64,000 bases of DNA from Azolla caroliniana (lineage: Eukaryota > Polypodiophyta), in contig JBHGNT010000020.1 of assembly GCA_043228905.1 (NCBI GenBank), positions 2,728,001 to 2,792,000 on the forward strand, in the 5' to 3' direction. The notes beneath the pieces are model-generated. The model did not search any database and was not told the origin of the DNA. It worked only from the letters and a program-made list of their open reading frames with translations. Positions 10,990 through 22,660 of the stretch are shown in pieces. Made by a program: the position numbers and the translations under genes. Numbering within the stretch: the stretch's first letter is position 1; the number at the start of each line of letters is the position of its first letter.

Positions 10990-11960
10990 CGTGAGGGAAA
11001 TTCATATGACCCCCTCCCCCTTTCACTCCTAAATCTCACTCTAGCCCTCCTCCTTATTTTCTCGCAAAATTCATTCTACGCCGCCCTCTACTTTTCTCAA
11101 TTTCGTTATACCCCTCCCTGTATGACTTCTACATTGTAATTCCTACCCTTCCTCACTTTCTTCTAAATTTTACTCTACCCCTCCCCCATTTACTACTTTC
11201 ACCATACCCATACCTCCTAATTTCTCTCTCTCTGTTTCTACTTTGTGAAATTCCGCACTCTACCCCTCCTACTTTTCTTTTCTTTCCATTATACGCTCCC
11301 TCTTTTACTAATACCCCCTAAGTTTCCAATTTTTCCTACCCCTCGTCCCTTCCTCTAATGTACCCCTCTTTTATCTAAGAATTTTATTCCTTCCCCACTC
11401 TCATTTTCCACGTTACTTATTATTATCATTATGGCTCTTTCAATCTACCCCTCCCTCTTCCTTTTTATTCTACCCCTTCCTCTCTCACTACCCGTCCCCC
11501 CTTATTTGTAATTTTCATCTTCTACCTCTCCTCCCGTCTTTCTTAAAAATAGTTTTCTACCCCTCCTTCTATATCTCACTCTACCCCTTCTACCCCTCCC
11601 AAACTCTAATTTCCACTCTACCCTTGCCCCCTTTTTTCAAATTCAGTTTTATACCCCTCCCTCCCTTTTCAAGATTTCTACCTACCCGTCCCCACCTTCA
11701 TTCTCATTTGTATTCTACCCTCTCCCCCTACCTCTAAATTCACTCCCCACTTAAAACTTTGTTTACTTTATACTCTTCCTACCTCTCTTCCAAAATTTAT
11801 TTTACTTTACCCCTCCATCTTTGAACCATTTCTCCCTCTACCCCTACCTCCTAATTCTCACTCCTCTCTCTTTTCACTTTCACAAATTTCTCATGGTACC
11901 ACTGCTGCATTTTTTCTAATTCCACTCTACCCCTTCCCCTTTTTTTCTATAACAAAAACA
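10990..11960. repeat. about 1 kb polypyrimidine block, degenerate CTCTACCCCTCC repeat
   Basis: Almost all C and T on the plus strand, built from loose repeats of TCTACCCCTCCC separated by short T/A-rich linkers. No ORF is supported. Such asymmetry can favour triplex-type structure, but nothing here shows function. Confidence 0.8.
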
Positions 11961-11989
11961 CCCTTTGTCTAAAACTTTAACTCATACCG

Positions 11990-12435
11990 TTATGGGCATG
12001 AACATTTCCCGTGGTAAGTTTTACTGTAGTATTCTACACACGTGGATAAAGTGTGACGGTTAAAAGAGAGTGTAAAGAAGGAAATGATTACTTTTAATCC
12101 TTAAGATAGGGATAACCCATTAGGCCAAGTGTGAACTTTCCTAGGGGCCTTAGGTCTAGCTATAAATATGCGGCCTAACTACCCTCATTTGATACATGAT
12201 CGACTGCGTCAAGACTCCGTCATTGTGGTAGGTCAACTCTTGTAGCGAGCGCGCCAGCACCAGGTACGACTCGACGCCATAGTGGTGGTATGGGACGCCG
12301 ATCGAGGCTTGAGTCCGCCTCGATCTCTTCACTTAGGGGTGGTGGGGTGGATCGACACCCTTTCTTCTCTCTCCTCTCTTATTTTCTATCTATATTATCC
12401 TTATCATATGCTTACATTGGTAGCTAGCTCTAACA
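11990..12435 (+). repeat. probable 5' LTR of an otherwise decayed copia-like element
   Basis: A TATA-like box (CTATAAATATG, about 12,170) is followed by a leader, and the segment ends ...CTCTAACA two bases before a primer-binding site. The left border is uncertain. Confidence 0.55.
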
Positions 12436-12436
12436 A

Positions 12437-12452
12437 TTGGTATCTGAGCCAT
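12437..12452 (+). other. primer-binding site, tRNA-Met type
   Basis: TTGGTATCTGAGCC differs at one base from the usual copia TGGTATCAGAGC site complementary to the 3' end of plant initiator tRNA-Met. Confidence 0.6.
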
Positions 12453-12689
12453 GTTTTTAAGGTTTCTTTTGTTGATTGTCTTTTTTTCTTGTTGGATGGC
12501 GATTGATCGATGTACAATCGCGCTTGATGCATATAGCTATCAACAAAGGAACTTCATTAACTCTTTCTTAATTTTGTTCTATTCTTTCTTCTCCCAATCT
12601 AATCATGTATAGTCGACATGTATTTTTTTACATTGATTTAATTATGTTGTAGTCGTAATTAATTGGTTGTATAAAACGTTTACATATGT

Positions 12690-12965
12690 GTATGAGGTCA
12701 ATACCTCATTTGACATATATTTGATATGTGATTTGTGTCATATGTATACGAGGTCAATACCTCAATTGCGTATTATGTTCACATACATATGTTACGTATG
12801 CATATGAGGTCAATCCCTTGATTTCTAAGTAAATGATATGCGTTTGGTGTCGTTTGCATAAGAGCTCAATACCTCAATGGCGTATTACGTTCACTCTTAT
12901 TTTGGATGTTTCGTGTGCATAGAGGCTATATGCCTTGATTACGTATCCCGATTACATCATTCGTT
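12690..12965. repeat. 56-bp tandem repeat, about five units
   Basis: GAGGTCAATACCTCAATTG-like segments start at 12,694, 12,750, 12,806 and 12,862, exactly 56 bp apart, with a further diverged unit near 12,922. Each unit also has CATATG/GTATACG motifs. The array lies in what would be the leader of the retroelement at 11,990. Confidence 0.85.
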
Positions 12966-13640
12966 GGCTATGTGATATTACGATTTTTTTAAAGTATATC
13001 CATATATGTAATCACGTGTATAAGTATTTAATTGTATACATGTATTAAACATAAATATGTGTATATTAATGTTTATAACGTGATTTGGTATATCGAACGT
13101 TGTCCTTTTCGGGGAAAGGATCGTGGTGGCCGTCCTCACATTTTTGTGAGAATGGCGTAGTCACCATCCTTTTTAACATTTTTTTTTGTTTTCATCCCCG
13201 TTGGTCACTTCGATCTTACTATGTGTTATAACGAAACGATCATAGCCACAACCTCCATCTTGAACCGAGGCAGCACAAGCTTTAATGAACCTCTCTAGAC
13301 GGAAATTATCCTCGCTAGAAGACTATTGTCACCGTGCTAGAACCCAAATTCAAATAGTTCTTCATTGTCAACGTACTTCAAAGAAGGATCATAACAAACC
13401 CGAAGTGCCCGGAACTAAGTAGTCACAATTCGATGGGAAACACAAGACACCCAATGAATTCATGGATCGTGATTGTAAGTGACAAATTCCTTTCTGTGTA
13501 TTCTACAAAAGGAAGGGTCATACAAAATGTTGTCCATAGGCCAGAAATATAAATACATAATATGTGAACTTGCCGGTAGGTAGAAAAGTAAGTGAGGAAA
13601 TAGGTAGAACTAGAATAAGTCGGGTTTTTAGCCCTCACAA
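12966..13640. other. no clear gene; possible decayed gag sequence
   Basis: Around 13,110-13,180 a segment can fold (CCTCACA...TGTGAG). From 13,235 a plus frame reads TTSILNRGSTSFNEPL before a stop and could be a gag remnant of the element whose LTR ends at 12,435. Nothing decisive is visible. Confidence 0.35.
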
Positions 13641-14348
13641 TCAACCGATAGAAATGAACTCGTCTACAAATACGATCTATTTGAGCAAAACCTCATATTA
13701 ATTCAATTTGTTGACAACATCTAACAATATAGTTATAAAAATGATTAAGTAACATGCCATTCTCGAATCGAAACGAATAGATTTTGCCTGTCCAATTGGA
13801 GTAATCCTCTCAAGCACACAACATGCGCTTGCGGAATGTTGAAGTTCTATCTATTGCTTTCAAGACATATATCTTAACTATAGGACTACAAGCGCAAAAA
13901 TATCTCATATGAACATGACTCCTTAATCTTTATCATTTGTGACATGAGTGAGGAAAAGGTGACCCATAGTTTCTTCTAAGATAAAAATGAAACTAGTTCA
14001 GAACAAATGATTGTTTCAGCAAAGCATTTTATGAAATCAATTTGTTGAAGACTTCTTAGAGTCTAGTTATGAAACTATTGAAGGTTTGTATCATTCTGGA
14101 ATGGAATTGAATAGTTTTTCTTTTCAATTGGAAGTAGTGGCTGAAATAACATAGTCTGCGCTTGCCAAGAGTTGAACTCAGGTTTATTGTTTGGAAACTA
14201 ATTATCCTGACCGTTGGACTACGAGGGCGATTTGCGCATACTTCCAAGCGATTCGTATAGTATCAGAAACAAAAAATGTACAAGAAAAAATTCTTGTTGA
14301 GTTATTGCGTTTCAACCTCAGTCGTGAATCGTTACGATTTGTTATCTC
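13640..14348 (-). repeat. tRNA-Gly-derived repeat, one unit
   Basis: Reverse complement of the units at 35.55-36.3 and 42.7-45.06 kb (shared stretches around CAATAACTCAACAAGAA and GAATCGCTTGGAA). It carries two tRNA-like modules, a decayed one at about 13,830-13,905 and a better one at 14,157-14,228. It abuts copia B gag at about 14,348. Confidence 0.8.
14157..14228 (-). pseudogene. tRNA-Gly(TCC)-like module, 72 nt
   Basis: Minus-strand sequence with the TAGTCCAACGG A box of plant tRNA-Gly, an anticodon loop TTTCCAA (TCC) and a T-loop GAGTTCAACTC. Acceptor ends (GCCCTCG and CAAGCGC) no longer pair well, so it is a tRNA-derived repeat, not a tRNA gene. Confidence 0.65.
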
Positions 14349-17300
14349 ATGCCAAGATGCCGAGACACCGAAGGAGGCCTTGGAAAATCTACGGAAGATT
14401 TTCGCCGCGAGTAACACAACCCGTAAGTTGCAGCTCCAGTAAGAGCTTAAGAACATATGGCAAAGAGACATGTCGGTTACGGATTACACTACCAAAATAA
14501 AGGAGATTTGTGACGCACTCGGGTGCATCAACGTGACGGTGGACGAAAACGAGATGGTACAAATCTGCCTCGGTGGTCTAGTGCAAAGGTACGGGCCAAT
14601 CCGGACAACAATCTGCACCCAGGAGAAGCCACCGTCCTTCTTTGACTTGAAATCAATGCTAATGATCAAAGAAAACCACGTGAGTGGGTCCAGGACCACT
14701 CAATCGGAAGGCCGGATGTTGTACACGGAGACAGATAAGCCCCATGGACGTGGTGGACGTGGTAGGTTGGCATGCAATGGAGGCGGTCGACAAGAGCAGG
14801 ACCGAAGGCATAGAGGTACTACCGACAACAGTTCTGGACCCTCCACAAGCAGGGGGAGTTAAAGCGGTGCCAGAAGCCGGCAAGGAAAGCCGACACGGAA
14901 TGTTGGTTCTGTAGCAAAAAGGGCCACAGGGAAAGCGAGTGCTGGAAGAAGCACGCCGATTCGGAAAAATCCGGATCTGGCAAGGCCGGTCGGGAAAACC
15001 GACAAAGCTTGCACTACGCAGAAGGATCAAAAGGATCGAGAACCGCGAAGACTAGTAAAGGTTCAACCTTCGTGATGAAGCACAAGGCTAACCTGATGAA
15101 GAAGACTACTTCCAAATCAGAGGAAGTATGGTATGTTGATTCTGAAGTGTCCAACCACATGACGAGCCATGAAGAGTGGTTCTCCTTTTCGGAAAACTGG
15201 GATGACCGGGGATTGTCGAAACCGGAGACGACACCCCTCACCTGATTGTGCATGTCGGAGAAGTCCCTTTAAGCCATGTCGGACAAAAGGGGAAGCTGAT
15301 GAACGTACTACACATTCCAACTATCACAAAGAACCTTGTGTTGGTTGGACAAATCATCGACCAGGGGATCCAGGTGCGGTTTACGCACCTCGGGTGTTTC
15401 ATCGAGGAAGACGGCCGGATAATTGTGCAAGGGCGTAGGGAAGAGAGGATGTTCATCCTCAACACAAATGACGTTGGCACCGCCATGTTTGCCAAAGGAC
15501 AGAAGATTGAATCAGACATCGATCTATGGCATAAGCAGATCGGCCACGTCAACTACCGGAGTCTTCAAGACCTGCAATCGAAACAAGTTGTTTTCGGTTT
15601 GCCGAAATTTAGCGGCCGGAAGGCCGAAATTTGTGAAGCTTGCTAACTCAGGAAGCAACACCGGCTTCCATTCCTAACCCAACAAAACCGGAGCCGTAAC
15701 AAGCTCAATCTAATACATTCGGATGTATGGGGACCGACACAAAATGTTAGTTTTGGCGGGAGTGGATACTTTGTCTCCATCGACGACTATAGCCGGCACA
15801 CGTGGATCTACCTCATCGAACGGAAGAGCGAAATCTTTGAATGTTTCCAGAACTTGCCAAGCTTAGTTGAACGGGAAACGGAGAGGAAGATCAAGTGCTT
15901 GTAGTTGGATGGTGGAAAAGAATACTTTTCCGGCCAATTCAACAGTTATCTGCACCAGAACGGAATTCAGAGAGAATTTAGCTACCGATACACACTGGGA
16001 AAAAACGATGTGGCCGAGAGGAAGAACCGGTCGATTGTCGATGTGGCAAGGGCAATGCTGGAGGAGAAGAGCATGCCCCAATTCTACTGGGCTGAGGCGG
16101 TCCGGATGGCCGTGTACTTCCAAAACCGAATCGGAGACAAGGTGTGAGCACATGAGCCATATTTCGGGCGGAAGCCGAATTTGAGGCAGCTTCGGATATT
16201 TGGTAGCATAGCATATGTGCATGTACTGGATGAGAAGCGAAGGAAGTTGGATCCGAAGCCGGAGAAGTGCATACTCGTCGGCTACTCGCATGAACAAAAG
16301 GGGTATAAGTGTTATAAACCCCGAACTAAACAAGTTTGACTTAGTCGAGATGTTGAGTTTGATGAGTCGGCATCATGGTACTCCCTACCGACTCCAACTC
16401 CTGAAGAAAACCCGATTCTGGAGGATGACGCTAGTGAACCTAGAGAGGTTCAAGTAGAAGATAAAGACTTCGGCACTCTAGAAGAGAGTTCGATCTCATT
16501 CCGGCTGGGTCGAGATGACCAGTCGGATGAAGAACTGGCGAGTAGTGGAGACTCTGTCATGCTCTCCCCCCGCAAGGAACCGAGGAGACGGTCACGCGCA
16601 AAGAGAAGGGGAAGAAGAAGATGTCGGAATACGACACCGGCAGTGAAGAGTCGAATCGGAGTGGATTTGACCCCGGAAAGGGAGAAGGCGGATCTTCAAA
16701 AAGGAAGTCTGAACCGGCCAAAAAGGGCCTCAAACCGGGTAACAAAAAGTTACGCCGGTCAACCCGTCGAAAGAAAACTGTCATGAGGTATGGGTACAAC
16801 AAGTACATGGCGCATCACTATGCGTACATGACCAAGGTGGTGGAAGTGCGTGAGTTAGAGAGCTACGCAGAAGTGGCAAAGGATGCAAATTGGCATGCCA
16901 TAATGGAGGAAGAAATGCGGGCACGCGATGCCAATGACATATGGGACCTCGTTGACTCTCCCCGACACTGTAAACCGATCGGATGTAAGTGGGTGTACAA
17001 GGTAAAGTAAAATGCCGATGATTCGGTTAACCGGTACAAGGCCCGGTTAGTGGTGAAGGGATAAGCGCAAACTCACGGAATCGACTACGACGAGACCTTC
17101 GCTCCGGTAGCGAAGATGACAACGGTTCATGTAGTACTGGCGGTTGATGCGGTAAGGGGGTGGCATCTTCACCAAATTGATGTGAAGAATGCATTTCTTC
17201 AAGGTGATCTTGAAGAATGGGTCTAAATGATCCAACCCCCCGGTTTCCAATCGAACATGAACAAGTCGGCAATGTGCCGACTCAAGAAGTCGCTTTACGG

Positions 17301-17655
17301 TTTGAAGCAAGCCACTCGAGCTTGGAATGCGAAGATCACGCACTGGTTGCGTAAGATGGGGTTTGCGGCCTCGAAGTCCGACTCTTGAATGTTCGTCCGG
17401 AACGGTCCGGACGGTCCGGTTTGCATTTTGCTTTATGTAGATGATTTAGTTATCACCGGACCCAGATTCATTGAAATCGTTCGAGTGAAGTTCCAGCTGT
17501 CGAGCGCATTTGAAATGAAGGATTTGAGGGACCTTCATTACTTTCTTGGGATCGAGGTGATCCGAACCCCCGATGGCATGTTTCTCTCACAACGCCATTA
17601 TGTGTTGAATATGTTGTACAAGTTCGGTATGACAGAATGCCGACCTATCTTTACA
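14349..17655 (+). pseudogene. copia B polyprotein remnant: gag to RT
   Basis: Reading order: gag (UBN2-type, DAETPKEALENL onward), a CCHC knuckle CWFCSKKGHRESEC (about 14,900-14,945), protease WYVDSEVSNHMT in which DSG has become DSE, the GAG-pre-integrase region (LWHKQIGHVNYRSLQDL), integrase (LIHSDVWGP, LDGGKEYF, DVAERKN), and RT ([34 protein letters not shown] near 17,437). Stops occur near 14,440, 15,645, 15,903, 16,147, 16,338, 17,008, 17,063, 17,224 and 17,386, and frames change near 14,870, 15,245 and 16,600. The sequence ends within RT exactly where the LTR of copia C begins (17,656). RNase H, 3' LTR and 5' LTR are missing. Confidence 0.9.
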
Positions 17656-18203
17656 TGTTGGGAAATCGGTCTCTCCGGATGGGATCTAGTGATGAATAAA
17701 GAGGACTCGGTGAGAACCGGAAGAGAGCTGGAAACCGGATTGGTGGACCCGGTGAGAACCGGAAGAGAAGACAGATTTGTAAATATCTCTTGAATAGGCC
17801 CATTGAGGCTATATTTGTAAATAGCCCTAAGTTCATATAACTATAAATATGACTTAGGGTAATCACTTTAGGTAAATGTGTTGTTGTCATATTGTTGTAA
17901 CTATTGTACAGAGTGAGAGGGAGAGAGAGAGAGATACAGAGCGATACTCTGTTGTAACCGCCACTGTTCGAAGAAACGGAGCTCTAGGTCATTGCCTCCG
18001 AGTCTCTGATTGTACCCCTTCTCTTCATAGTCATAGTTTGGAGTCTATGTGCTCCCGTGGTTTTTCCCTATTAGGGTTTTCCACGTAAACATCCCGTGTC
18101 ATTTTTCTTGTGTACTCTCCAATTCCCATTTCTGTGTTTGATTCTTATAGAAGTGATTTACTACTCGGTTGTGGCCGAGCAACATTCTATGCATTTCTCT
18201 TCA
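17656..18203 (+). repeat. 5' LTR of copia C
   Basis: Begins TGTTGGGAAATCGG and ends ...CTCTTCA, two bases before the primer site. It is homologous along its length to the LTRs at 32,517 and 50,446 (shared GACTTAGGG, TATAAATATGACTTAG, GGGTTTTCCACGT). The TATA-like box is TATAAATATGA near 17,842. Confidence 0.85.
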
Positions 18204-18220
18204 AGCTGGTATCAGAGCGA
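18204..18220 (+). other. primer-binding site of copia C
   Basis: CTGGTATCAGAGC, the canonical tRNA-Met site, directly follows the LTR. Confidence 0.85.
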
Positions 18221-18232
18221 ACAACACAGAAA

Positions 18233-19586
18233 ATGGAAGAATCTTTCGGCAGCATGTTCAAGCTCACCAGCTCCAACTACTCAGTGTGGAAGTCGAAGAT
18301 GAGGGACATGTTGGTGGTTAAAGATCTTTGGTTGCCGATTCAGTTCGGGGACAAGAGACCGGATAAGATCGACGCCACGGTGTGGGAGGTGATGCACATG
18401 AAGATGACGGCATACATCCGGTGCTTCATCAACATGAGCTTGTACAACAACTGCAATGAAGAGAGCAAGGCTCATGAACTCTAGGAGAAGATCGACATCA
18501 TGTTCCAGAACAAGAATGTCGTTAATCGGGTTTTGGTATTTCGGAAGCTAGTGAGGCTCCAGTACCAAGACGGCTCCAGTATGGCAAAGCACATGAATGC
18601 CTTCCAGGGGCTGATACACCAAGCAACCTTGTTGGAAGTACCTCTCGCCAATGAGGTACTTGTACTACTCTTGCTTGGTTCCCTCCCGAATACCCGGGAG
18701 ACGTTAGTTGTCACGTTGGGCAACGTCGGGCCGGAAGGAAAACAGCTATCGCTAGCAAGGTCAAGTCGAGCTTGCTAGATGAGGAGGCGAGTCGGAAAGA
18801 CAAGGAGGTAATCTTTGACGCCAAAGCACTCCTTACAGAATTAGAACGTGGAAGAGAAAGGAATCGGAGTTCCCAGAACCAGTCAAAGTCGGGGACACGG
18901 TCAAATTCAAGGGGGAGGCCCACTTGCTTCTATTGCGGCAAGCCGAGGCACTTCCAGAAGAACTGTCAACATTAACGAAAGGACAAGGGAACCAACAATA
19001 CTGATTCGAAGAAGTCACCGGACTGAAATGGTTCGGATCGGCAAGGCCCGGACCGAAAGGGGACGACGGCGATCACGGCAAGTCAAGAAGAACTAATGCT
19101 TATCACCGAGGAGAGTGAGTTGAACCTTGTCGTAGATGAGACGATGTGGGTTGTCGATTCCGGAGCGTCGTTCCACCTTACCCCGAACCGGTGAGCATGG
19201 TTGTGTCCGGATGGGGAATGAAGGGACATGCCGAATTATCGGTATAGGAGATGTGTTGTTGACAACATCAACGGGATGCAAGTTGCTGTTGAAGGATGTC
19301 CAACAGGTTCCGGAGGTTCGACTGAACCTGATATCAGCTGGTCAGCTAGATGGTGAAGGCAACACAGGTAGCATCCGGAATGGTGTCATGAAGTTCTGCA
19401 AAGGGAGCTTAATAGTGGCTTGAGCCTAGAAGGTCAACACACTGTACTTGATGAATGCCCAGATATGCCGGGAAGAAGTGAACGTAGCATCCGACACTGC
19501 CGGTGAGCTGTGGCACAAAAGACTATGTCACATGATTGAGAAGGAGATGAAGAGGCTTGCTGAAGAAAACCTCATTCCGGTGAAGG
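18233..19586 (+). pseudogene. copia C gag, protease and pre-integrase remnant
   Basis: From ATG at 18,233 (MEESFGSMFKLTSSNYSVWK) the gag frame runs with a TAG near 18,482 (a Trp in relatives), then shifts near 18,770. The CCHC knuckle CFYCGKPRHFQKNC (about 18,930) and protease VVDSGASFHLTP (about 19,153) are visible. A short deletion after HLTP removes the segment that reads CFSSYTA in the relative at 34.0 kb. The pre-integrase part (ELWHKRLCHM) follows. Similarity to the complete copia at 51,091 stops at about 19,586, so integrase, RT and RNase H are lost. Confidence 0.88.
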
Positions 19587-19906
19587 ATTTTGATGTCCGT
19601 TTTCAATGTTCTATAGCTCATTGGAAAGCTAGTCTACAGGGCTTTCCAACCTATGTCTACTTGCTTAATTTGATTACATTAGTGAGACAATACAAGGATT
19701 TTATTCTACAAGCATAAGGCTGCAAGATACACGTGGCTATTGCGATACTTTTGGCTCGAGTTCATACTCTTCCATTCCTTTCTCTTATTTTCACTCTCTT
19801 GGTTCAGAACACCAGTGGTTCCACCCAGACACGCAAATTTCTTTGACACGACACTAACTCAGCTGGATAGCAACAAAAACCTCAGAGAATGGAATACACA
19901 GAGTAG

Positions 19907-19954
<48 letters not shown>

Positions 19955-20788
19955 AAGAAAACAAAACTCTATTTCAAAAAATGCTCTGTATAGAAAATGT
20001 GTTCTGTGAGCACTATTTATACATGTCCACATAGGATAGATAGAAGTATTGACAAGTACATCAATGTTGATAATTGAGTTGTGACACTTACTCCCAAAAA
20101 TATGCCTATCTACTAGGGGAGGACAATTGGCCTCTAACGACCTACTGGTTACACTCAGATTCAGATACTGATCCGACCCCCTATTCAGGACACCTATCCA
20201 CCTCTTGGTTTTGTATGCCGATCTGGCTCATCATTCTCGGATTGTGGTTTTGTATGCCGATTTGGCTCATCAAGCTCAACTTGTGGTCGGATTGTGTTAT
20301 TTGTCATTCTCGGTCCTTGCTTCTAGCTTCCCCTGGCATCTTCACGCTTCACTCATTCTCCTTGACCCATTCGGTCCTGCTTTCCACGACTCGTCCGGTT
20401 CTGCACACCTCAACCTTCTCGGTCGACTTGTTTGCTCAAATGGGCCATCTCAGCTCCTTCACTACAGTGACTTTGGCACTTCTTGACCCATCAGCTCTTT
20501 TGTGTCGGTGTCGACTTCTGCTGCCCTCTTGTCCACTTGGTCTTCAATTGATTCGGCTCTTTCGAATCGAATATTTCGAACAAATCGGTTGCCTTCGATT
20601 TGTTCCTGCTCTTGTCTGAATTAGTTGTCTCCAATACTTCCTCGATCTTTAGGCCCTTCACAACATCAGACCATGTCTGGGTCTTGGCCTCTCTGCCCTT
20701 TTTGGCTCTACCTCGTCCTTGTCTGCTTCATCCAATTCGGATTTCCGGACTTCGTCATGTTCTCCTCCACTCTTTCTCCCCCTCAAGT
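19587..20788 (-). repeat. probable 3' LTR of a minus-strand copia-like element
   Basis: On the minus strand AACTTGAGGGGGAG at 20,788-20,775 looks like a polypurine tract. A TATA box (TATAAATAG, about 20,020) and a CT-repeat leader lie downstream, as in the other LTRs. Open frames on the plus strand in 20,070-20,800 are artefacts of low complexity. The far end is uncertain; 19,625-19,650 has a GGAAAGC...GCTTTCC hairpin. Confidence 0.5.
19908..19953. repeat. (GA)n microsatellite
   Basis: About 23 uninterrupted GA dinucleotides, in the leader of the minus-strand LTR-like segment. Confidence 0.95.
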
Positions 20789-20933
20789 TAGGCATGTCGA
20801 GGTGCTGTAAATTGAGCGCAGTTAAAAAATGTTGTAACTTGTTGAGAACAAGGGGTTCCTGGATGATGCTATCAGGACACAACAAGCGATACGAAAGTAT
20901 TGGGCAGAAAAAAAAAAACATCGTCAATTGTTG

Positions 20934-21566
20934 ATGGATACGAAAGCCACACTCACTAAAGGTAAAGATAGTACTGGTTGCGATATAGTTCTAAATATCA
21001 CTGAGAATGGAAGTAATGAGACTACTATCATAGAGAGAAAGGTTGTAGACTATTTCAATGTTCAAACCAAGCACATCAGCAATGAAGACAAGAAGGTAGT
21101 ACTTTATGGAATATTAAATGATCCATCGATAAAGGAGTTAGTTGATTGTGATGGTCTTAATGCAAACATAACATCTGTACTAATAAATAATCTTTGTAAT
21201 AGTTTCATATCCATGAGCAGGTCAGGAGATGATCTTGTCTTAAAAAGGTCTAGTCTAATGATGTTACTTAATAGTGATGTTGATGATATTAACATCAGTG
21301 TGCTATCTAAGGTAATTGGTGTTAGTAGAAAAAGTGTGTACAATACATTGAACCAAATAGTTTCCTCGGGTGAAGGAACTAGTCTGCTAAAGCTAACAAC
21401 AAGATGTAAGTCAATGACACCCATAACATCAGAAATCAAGGATATAATCACAATATTTTGGACTAATGACAGTAGGGTTTCACCCAATAAGAAGGATTTA
21501 TGTTGGTAACGTGTTGAAAGGAGTCAATACGAGGAGCATCCCATTCATCTTCTTGATGTACCTCAG
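20934..21566 (+). pseudogene. transposase-like gene, N-terminal exon
   Basis: An ATG at 20,934 opens about 190 codons, then a TAA near 21,507 where the frame otherwise continues for 19 codons (RVERSQYEEHPIHLLDVPQ) to CAG|GTATTT, a good splice donor. The middle (LSKVIGVSRKSVYNTLNQIVSS) looks like a helix-turn-helix. The next part, FWTNDSRVSPNKKD, is a signature I recall, unverified, from large uncharacterised transposase-like proteins of plants and animals. The putative intron is filled by the 52-bp palindromic satellite, and no later exon is recognisable. The ORF faces the minus-strand locus at 27.1-23.2 kb, which is convergent. Function unproven. Confidence 0.55.
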
Positions 21567-21606
21567 GTATTTACATTTATCTCAACATTTGTTTTTGACT
21601 TTTGAG

Positions 21607-22660
21607 CTTAGTTAGTTAGCTTATTAGCTACCTCTGAATATGACCATAACTAACTAGCTACCAGTAATAGCTAATTAGCTACCATTCATAGCTATTTAGC
21701 TACCACAATAGCTAATTAGATGCCTATAACAATAGCTAATTAGCTACCAGAGTAGCTAATTAGCTGCTTATGACTATAGCTAATTAGCTATCAGAATTGC
21801 TAATCCCCTACTAGAATAGCTATTGTACTAAACTATGGTAGTAGCTAATTAGCGACTATATTAAACTATGATAGTAGCTAATTAGCTACCACTTAGCTAA
21901 TTAGCTACTCAGCTGAAGTATGGTAGTAGCTAATTAGCGACTCAGCTAAAGTATGGTAATCGCTATTAGCCACTATAACTAAAGTATGGTGGTAGCTAAA
22001 TAGCTACCACTTAACTAATTAGCTACTATACTAAAGTATGGTAGTAGCAAATTAGCTACCACTTAACTAATTAGCTACTATACTAAAGTATGGTAGTAGC
22101 AAATTAGCTACCACTTAGCTAATTAGCTACTCAGCTAAAGTATGGTAGTAGCTAATTTGCTAAGTGGTAGCTAATTAGATATTGTACTAAACTATGGTAG
22201 TCGCTAATTAGCTACCACTTAGCTAATTAGCTATTGTACTACACTATGGTAGTAGCTAATTACCTACCACTTAGCTAATTAGCTACTGTACTAAACTATG
22301 GGAGTAGCTAATTAGCTACCATTTAGCTAATTAGCTATTGTATTAAAGTATGGTAGTAGCTAATTAGCTACCACTTAGCTAATTAGCCACTCAACTAAAG
22401 TATGGTAATAGCTAATTAGCTAATGTACTAAACTATGGTAGTAGCTAACTAGCTACCACTTAGACAAGAGAACTAATGTGCTAAACTATGGTAGTAGCTA
22501 ATTATCTACCACTTAGCTAATTAGCTATTGTACTAAATTATGGTAGTAGCTAATTAGCTAAGTGGTAGCTAATTAGCTACAGAATTAAACTATGGTAGTA
22601 GCTAATTAGCTACTCAGCTAAAGTATGGTAGTAGCTAATTAGCCACTTAGTTAATGTCCC
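21607..22660. repeat. palindromic satellite array 1 (AGCTAATTAGCT, 52-bp unit)
   Basis: A unit of 52 bp (checked at 22,239, 22,291 and 22,343, and at 22,029 and 22,081) is repeated with variation. Each unit carries TAGCTAATTAGCTA cores, and many reach the 20-bp perfect palindrome TGGTAGCTAATTAGCTACCA. It lies in the putative first intron of the transposase-like gene. Confidence 0.93.

Noticed and set aside
20074-20810. Plus-strand ORFs rich in Leu, Ser and Phe
   Set aside because: Antisense to an LTR-like segment; no domain and overlapping frames of similar length.
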